Positions 59,409 through 64,000 of a DNA stretch of 64,000 nt are shown one piece after another. Under the pieces are notes generated by a model that did no database searches, had not been told where the DNA came from, and saw nothing but the letters and a program-made list of their open reading frames with translations. The position numbers and the translations under genes are program-made. Source of the stretch: Stutzerimonas stutzeri. Its GTDB lineage: Bacteria > Pseudomonadota > Gammaproteobacteria > Pseudomonadales > Pseudomonadaceae. Every line of letters begins with the position of its first letter. Within the stretch, counting starts at the first letter, position 1. Location of the stretch: assembly GCF_018138085.1 (NCBI RefSeq), contig NZ_CP073105.1, positions 3,782,001 through 3,846,000 on the forward strand, read 5' to 3'.

Positions 59409-59597
59409 CTCACTGCCGATCAACAGCTACAGCCCACCGCTGATGGCTGGTGGTTGATGACAGGCAGTCTGCCTCTTAGCCAAGGTCTCGAGTTATGGCT
59501 TTTGAGCCAAGGGGAGGAGCTGGAGGTTCTAGAGCCGGCTGAACTGAGGCAGCAAATCGCCTCGTCGGCACGTCGGATGGCCAGACTGTACGGTTGA
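59409..59597 (+). pseudogene. C-terminal fragment of a WYL-domain regulator
   Basis: Immediately right of the IS end the frame reads PLTADQQLQPTADGWWLMTGSLPLSQGLELWLLSQGEELEVLEPAELRQQIASSARRMARLYG and stops at 59597. The ending (LWLLSQGxxxEVLEPxxLRxxI) is typical of YafY/WYL-domain transcriptional regulators, often linked to phage defence. The N-terminal two-thirds are missing. Confidence 0.7.
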
Positions 59598-59664
59598 ATG
59601 CGACACAGGCTGTCGCATGCTGGGAGCATTCTGTCTCCGATTACCTGACCATGGAGACTCAGCT

Positions 59665-59829
59665 ATGAAGACCTATTCCGCTTTCCTTCAGCGCGTAATC
59701 CCTAATGCGGGACCCCGCTCCAATTTCAAGACCACAGTGCAGGCCGTGAGTTCCGAAATGGCTCGCATCACAGCCGAAGCCCAATACCCGGGCTACAAAT
59801 GCACCAACGCCCCCGTGCCGGTACGCTGA
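59665..59829 (+). CDS. Small hypothetical protein (54 residues)
   Basis: MKTYSAFLQRVIPNAGPRSNFKTTVQAVSSEMARITAEAQYPGYKCTNAPVPVR. A GGAG site lies 9 nt upstream and a structured hairpin follows 25 bp after the stop, so it looks like a real small gene. No signal peptide or membrane segment. I do not recognise it. Confidence 0.5.
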   Translation: MKTYSAFLQRVIPNAGPRSNFKTTVQAVSSEMARITAEAQYPGYKCTNAPVPVR

Positions 59830-59854
59830 AGTGTCCAAGCCACACTTCGGCACA

Positions 59855-59908
59855 TTGGGGCCTGGAGACCATCTTTATTACCAGTACCATTTGGTAAAGA
59901 CGCCCCAA
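59855..59908 (+). repeat. Nested hairpin after the small ORF
   Basis: Outer arms TTGGGGC (59855-59861) / GCCCCAA (59902-59908), inner arms TTACCA / TGGTAA with flanking TCT / AGA. No U-run follows. It may be a transcript end, an operator (TTACCA-n8-TGGTAA), or part of a small RNA. Confidence 0.4.
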
Positions 59909-60012
59909 CGATCAACATCATCCCAAACTCAGCCTACGACTACACCGAGCACTCAGTTAACTGAACCGAGCAAAACAAGCCGAAGACACTAAATGGCCGT
60001 TTCTTTTTTCTG

Positions 60013-60252
60013 TGGATCGCATTCAACGCTGCCTACGCCACCGATATCGTCGAGCAGCAGCGATTATCCGAGCGGGAAACCTTCAAAGCCTTTCTCGAAA
60101 AACCGTGTTCCTTGGTAACAACAAAAACATCGAGACTTCGTCTGGCCGGAGTTTCCCGGCAGCATTCGCGTACTACAGGACAACCCGTACACCCTGCGCA
60201 ACCCAGCTCATTCATGGTGGAGCAACCTGGAATGGCAGAGTGAGTAGGGATT
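60013..60252 (+). pseudogene. Degenerate gene fragment, family uncertain
   Basis: One frame reads LWIAFNAAYATDIVEQQRLSERETFKAFLEKPCSL and, after a shift near 60115, another reads HRDFVWPEFPGSIRVLQDNPYTLRNPAHSWWSNLEWQSE then TAG. The two parts look like one helical protein broken by an indel, of a kind reminiscent of HEPN-like proteins, but I cannot name it firmly. No start codon context. The flanking 59909-60012 and 60253-60445 hold nothing I recognise. Confidence 0.35.
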
Positions 60253-60445
60253 AGCTACGAGACTGCTGCTACCTGCTAGGAAAACTGATGCCCTTGATCA
60301 TCTAGATCACGCTGGACAGCCCGGACACCTTATGGGGCGATGCCAAATACCCAGTGGCTGGCTGAGGATGGACACAGGTTCATGTTGACCAGATGAACCA
60401 AAGTCGGCTTTCAACAAAGCAGGCACCACACGAATAAGCTAGATA

Positions 60446-62665
60446 TCAGGCCGTCTCCGCAGGCTGGCTCACTAGAGCCAATGCCAAGGCCTTTGCTCCA
60501 CCCAAGTCCAAATGCATCGTGGCGTAAGACTGCATGAGTAATGCTGGCGGAAGCACCCAATCCCATTTTTCTTGAGCCATGTTCTGTACGTCCGCTAGAA
60601 CAGCGGATTCATCAATACCGTCCCACTCGGCGATCTCACGCAGCTTGCGTTCAAGCGACGTCCGATCTCCCTCAACCTCGATGACCAACCCGCTGTTCTC
60701 ACTGGCTAGTCCGGTGTGCGTCAACAAGATGGCTAGGGCATCGTTTGTCCAATCGCCTCGCCAGCTGAAAAGGTAAGTCTTACCTCCGCTTTCGGTCATG
60801 CTCGAATGTACCAATCCAAGGTCCGAGAAAGCGCTACGTGCCTGAGCTAGTAGCTCTTGTGCCGTAGTATCAAGATAGGGGTAGACGTCCGCCTCCAACA
60901 AGACGCTCCTCATCTCTTGCCGAACCCGATCATGTACACGGGCTCCAAGCCCGTCAAAGGACGGGGGAGCACCACCGGGATCGGATCTCACGACAACGAC
61001 CCTGGCCTCAGTGTCCACGCTCGTTACCCGCCAGCGGCGCCCAGCAAAGATAATTCGCTGATCGACGGTCAATGGCCTGGAGACGGGCAATGCGCCAAGT
61101 AGTTTGCCATCGCATACCAGGCGGAACTCTTCATTACTGACAAATGCACTGTAGAAGTCGTAGTGGTTGATCAGGCGTTCCCCCACTACGCCGGGCAGCA
61201 GGAGCCCCGATGTTTCCTGGGTTATCAAATCGCGCTCACCGAGGGCACGAAGCAAACTGAGGAAGCTGCCCTGCTCCACCCCAGTGAACGGACCACTGCG
61301 TATCAAGGTGCTCCACAGCTCTGCAGCTGTAGCTCCTCCCCGCTGGGCTATCACCGAGAGGCACTGCTGTACCAGCGTCGATAAATGAAGGCCATGAACA
61401 CGAGGAGGCTCGAACCAGCCCTGCATCAACAACCGGATCATCGCGATGCTTTGCAGCAAACCCTGGCGAAGTCGATCTGACAGGGGCGAGCCATCGTCTA
61501 GCTGACGCTCCTTGCAGTAACTTCGGAGAATGGCTGCCTCTCCCGGACGGCGTCCGGATCGCCCCAAGCGTTGACGCAAGCTAGCTACCGATGGCGGAGC
61601 CCCGATCTGCACTACCGTCTTGATGCTGCCGATATCGACCCCAAGCTCCAGCGTGGTAGTGCAGACTGCGGTGGCAGGCCGGTCACCGTCTTTCAGCGCT
61701 TTCTCAGTTTCCTCTCGAATGTCCTTCGCCAAACTGCCGTGATGCGGCCAGAACTCGTTCGGTACACCATCCTGCTCGCAACGGCGCCGCAGATTGTCAG
61801 CGAACCACTCAACCTGAGTTCGACTGTTGGGGAAGATCAGGTTATTGCTGCCGCGTAGCACCTGAAAGAGATGCTCTGCGATGGCATGGTCCGGAGAAAA
61901 AACATCGTCACCTTCAGGCTGTACCGGGAGCGCCTTCTTGGACTCCACATACCCTCTGATCTGAACCTTAAGTATCTGGCCACTACCCTTGGATTCGATC
62001 ACCGACACATGATGAGGGGCATTGGGACGCAAGAAGGCAGCAGCCAACGTCATGTCGCCCAACGTGGCGGAAAGACCAACCCTGGGCAGGGGGCGATCAA
62101 TGATTGTTTCAACACGATGCATGAGTGACTGCAGCTGCTTGCCTCGCTCACTGCCGATAAAGGCATGGAGCTCATCCACCACCAGGTACCGCAGGTTGGC
62201 AAACAATCCCGCCAGGCTGGTTCCCTTGTTCACGAACAGAGCTTCGAGCGACTCCGGCGTGATCAGCAGAATGCCTTCCGGGGACTTGAGGAAGCGATGC
62301 TTGCGGCTCGCTGAGATATCCCCATGCCAAGCAATGACAGGAAGCTCAAGCTCATCGCAAAGCCTCGCCAAACGATCCCACTGGTCATTGATGAGAGCCT
62401 TCAGCGGGCTGATGTAAAGCACCGCCCCAGGCTTTTCCGTGTCCTGCAGGAGATTGGTAAGGATGGGCAGAAACGCGGCTTCGGTTTTGCCTGCAGCTGT
62501 AGCCGCCGCGATGATGACATCCTGGTCGGCCCCCAAGAGCGCAGGGATAGCACGCTCCTGGGCATCGCGTAGGGAGGTCCAGCCCTCGGCCCATATCCAG
62601 CGCTGGATTCGCGGTTCAAGGAGATCGAAGCCAACCGATTCAGAGCTGGAAGGTGGCAAGCTCAT
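60446..62665 (-). CDS. Lhr-like DEAD/DEAH helicase (BrxHI type)
   Basis: 739 residues from the ATG at 62665 (MSLPPSSSESVGFDLLEPRIQRWIWAEGWTSLRDAQERAIPALL); an ATG three codons upstream is also possible. Helicase motifs: Q-motif region, motif I AAATAAGKTEAAFLP, Ia YISPLKALINDQ, II LVVDELHAF, III VGLSATLGD, V TLELGVDIGSI, VI RLGRSGRRPGE. A C-terminal region of about 300 residues follows, as in Lhr-like proteins. Such helicases are encoded with BrxD in type 2 BREX-like and related defence loci. It overlaps the brxD-like gene by 26 bp: same transcript, coupled translation. Confidence 0.85.
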   Translation of the reverse strand: MSLPPSSSESVGFDLLEPRIQRWIWAEGWTSLRDAQERAIPALLGADQDVIIAAATAAGKTEAAFLPILTNLLQDTEKPGAVLYISPLKALINDQWDRLARLCDELELPVIAWHGDISASRKHRFLKSPEGILLITPESLEALFVNKGTSLAGLFANLRYLVVDELHAFIGSERGKQLQSLMHRVETIIDRPLPRVGLSATLGDMTLAAAFLRPNAPHHVSVIESKGSGQILKVQIRGYVESKKALPVQPEGDDVFSPDHAIAEHLFQVLRGSNNLIFPNSRTQVEWFADNLRRRCEQDGVPNEFWPHHGSLAKDIREETEKALKDGDRPATAVCTTTLELGVDIGSIKTVVQIGAPPSVASLRQRLGRSGRRPGEAAILRSYCKERQLDDGSPLSDRLRQGLLQSIAMIRLLMQGWFEPPRVHGLHLSTLVQQCLSVIAQRGGATAAELWSTLIRSGPFTGVEQGSFLSLLRALGERDLITQETSGLLLPGVVGERLINHYDFYSAFVSNEEFRLVCDGKLLGALPVSRPLTVDQRIIFAGRRWRVTSVDTEARVVVVRSDPGGAPPSFDGLGARVHDRVRQEMRSVLLEADVYPYLDTTAQELLAQARSAFSDLGLVHSSMTESGGKTYLFSWRGDWTNDALAILLTHTGLASENSGLVIEVEGDRTSLERKLREIAEWDGIDESAVLADVQNMAQEKWDWVLPPALLMQSYATMHLDLGGAKALALALVSQPAETA

Positions 62666-63935
62666 CGTCCGCATCCACTTGGGTATCGGCCTCACCGCCT
62701 CGATCCGGTGCAATCTCCACGGCACCCAACAGCGTCCGCCAATCAGCGTCAGGATTCTGCTCCAACACCGCTAGCAGGCTGATGAATGCGGTAATGGTCG
62801 TCCGCGGGGTACGGAAGTAGGCCTCACCCATCCGCTGGTTGCAGTGGGCCATAAACAGCGGCAATGCTTCGTCGGGTAGCAGATAGCGCTCGCTCACGCC
62901 TGCCGCGTATACATGACGCAGTTTCTGCAGCAGCACGTAGAAATCCTCAGGCGTCAGACTAGTGAGGCGTATGACAGGGCCGGACAGATCTACCAGCCCG
63001 GACTTGGCGAAGTTATTTTCAGCCAGACGCGACTGCAGCGCCGGATAGCTGTAGAGGCCGCGGCGAGTATCCATGAGAAATTCGGGTGTACCGCCCAACA
63101 CAAAACCAAGCCCCTCAGCAGAGCCCTGCAGGGAGTCATTGAGGATACGAAGAATCTGCTCGTAGTTAGCGTTACGAGCTTGGGTGTTGGAAAGTTTGTA
63201 CAGGTTCACCAGCTCATCGAGACATACCATCAACCCGCTAAAGCCGGCCAACCGAACGAATCGCGCAAGCAGCTTGAGCTGATCGTAGACCGAAGCATCG
63301 TCGACGATGGTTCGCACCCCCAGTGCGGTGCGGGCATCTGTCTTGGTAGTGAACTCGCCACGCAACCAGCGGATAGCATCAGCCTTGAGCTGCTCGTTAC
63401 CCTCTTCGAAGCCTTTGCAATAGGCCGCGATTACATCAGCAAAGTCATAGCCGTTGACCATCTCTGCCAGTTGGTCGAGATGCTCGCGAATCACGGCCTC
63501 ACTGTCTTTGCCGGACGCTTTGGCTTCCGTTTTGGCCTGCGCCACGAATTTCTCGACTATTCCTTGCAGAGCGCCGCCATCAGGCTTAGTTCGGGTGGAC
63601 ATATTCTTGGCCAATTCGGCATACAGCGAGCGAGCCTGGCCACCAGTAGCATGGAGACGACGATCCGGGTTCAGATCGGCATGCATGGTGACGAGCTTGC
63701 GCTCCATCGCGATAGAGCGAACCAGGTTGAGGAAGAATGTCTTGCCTGCACCATACTCACCGATCACTACGCGGAACGCGGAACCGCTTTCCGCGAGGCG
63801 CTCCACATCACGGATGAGTGCTTCCAGCTCCCCGACACGCCCCACTTGAATCAGGTGCTGGCCTGCACGGGGGACGACGCCGGCGCGCAGGGACTGGATG
63901 ACCGCATCGCGGTCCTTGGCTCTGATGCTGCTCAT
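62640..63935 (-). CDS. BrxD-like P-loop ATPase (DUF2791/BREX ATP-binding)
   Basis: 431 residues: MSSIRAKDRDAVIQSLRAGVVPRAGQHLIQVGRVGELEALIRDVERLAESGSAFRVVIGEYGAGKTFFLNLVRSIAM. Walker A GEYGAGKTFF near 60, Walker B LMVCLDELVNLYKLS near 210, then a sensor region LGFVLGGTPEFLMDTRRGLYSYPALQSRL. Length and the RxGxxxxIxxGR-type N-terminus fit BrxD. It starts inside the stop of the upstream gene (ATGA) and ends inside the helicase gene. Probably an AAA-like switch of a phage-defence complex; targets unknown. Confidence 0.85.
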   Translation of the reverse strand: MSSIRAKDRDAVIQSLRAGVVPRAGQHLIQVGRVGELEALIRDVERLAESGSAFRVVIGEYGAGKTFFLNLVRSIAMERKLVTMHADLNPDRRLHATGGQARSLYAELAKNMSTRTKPDGGALQGIVEKFVAQAKTEAKASGKDSEAVIREHLDQLAEMVNGYDFADVIAAYCKGFEEGNEQLKADAIRWLRGEFTTKTDARTALGVRTIVDDASVYDQLKLLARFVRLAGFSGLMVCLDELVNLYKLSNTQARNANYEQILRILNDSLQGSAEGLGFVLGGTPEFLMDTRRGLYSYPALQSRLAENNFAKSGLVDLSGPVIRLTSLTPEDFYVLLQKLRHVYAAGVSERYLLPDEALPLFMAHCNQRMGEAYFRTPRTTITAFISLLAVLEQNPDADWRTLLGAVEIAPDRGGEADTQVDADDELATFQL

Positions 63936-64000
63936 AGCGGTAGTTTGTCCATAATGTCAGGGTTAACTTCGAAGGGGTCTTCCCCTTCGGTGACTGGCAT
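63932..64000 (-). CDS. C-terminal end of an upstream gene of the defence operon
   Basis: The last 22 visible codons read MPVTEGEDPFEVNPDIMDKLPL and stop at TGA (63932-63934), overlapping the ATG of the brxD-like gene. The frame runs off the window. The acidic ending GEDPFEVNPDIMDKL resembles the tails of TerB-C-domain proteins found before BrxD-like genes in some loci, but 22 residues are too few to be sure. Confidence 0.6.
   Translation of the reverse strand: MPVTEGEDPFEVNPDIMDKLPL

Overview
The window is about 64 kb of GC-rich gammaproteobacterial chromosome. Gene content and order (tpiA-glmM-folP-ftsH-rlmE; greA-carB-carA-dapB-dnaJ-dnaK-grpE; recN / fur / bamE / ratB-ratA / smpB; lldR-lldP-lldD-dld; ssrA) and the tmRNA tag ANDDNYEGYALAA point to a Pseudomonas of the P. 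stutzeri group (Stutzerimonas). That is inference from protein sequence and synteny; no database search was run.

Region 1 (1-28.7 kb) is ordinary core genome. A leftward block carries tpiA (cut by the window edge), glmM, folP, ftsH and rlmE. A second leftward block carries greA, carB, carA, dapB, dnaJ, dnaK and grpE, with heat-shock-type promoters before grpE and before dnaK, and a hairpin and leader ORF before carA. Next come recN with a LexA-like box, divergent fur and bamE, ratA-ratB, smpB, and a complete lactate-use locus in which LldR faces lldP-lldD-dld across a perfect palindromic operator. The block ends at tmRNA (ssrA).

Region 2 (29.1 kb to the right edge) is an accessory island entered at the 3' end of ssrA. 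Its entry zone holds three unlike tyrosine recombinases, a roughly 200-bp cluster of nested palindromes, an intact IS3-family element (3-bp target duplication ATG), an intact IS5-family element (4-bp duplication CTAA) and a truncated end of a second IS3-type element. No second copy of the ssrA end closes the island, but two degenerate tmRNA-3'-end-like relics lie at 40.5 and 42.7 kb. This suggests that several elements accumulated here.

The cargo has three parts. (a) 38-46.4 kb: redox enzymes paired with regulators (a quinone-oxidoreductase-type enzyme with LysR, an ABM monooxygenase with a DJ-1/AraC regulator, an LLM flavoenzyme, and ADH-ABM with LysR). (b) 46.4-49.1 kb: wreckage where a frameshifted KefC-type antiporter abuts a headless MobH-type relaxase. 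(c) 49.2-57.9 kb: a leftward stress block with a UvrA-like ATPase, an NhaA-DsbA fusion, frameshifted rarA, a truncated DUF3422 gene, a VOC protein, and FrmA/FrmR with its operator. A frameshifted IS3-type copy, flanked by gene fragments, closes this section.

Region 3 (60.4-64 kb, continuing off the edge) is a leftward, overlapping gene set: the tail of an upstream gene, a BrxD-like P-loop ATPase and a BrxHI/Lhr-like helicase. This looks like part of a phage-defence operon. The window ends before the rest of it, so its type cannot be settled here.

Recurring themes in the cargo are detoxification of aldehydes and other electrophiles, DNA damage, ion and redox homeostasis, and defence. Many genes are broken, as expected of an old, repeatedly reused integration hotspot.
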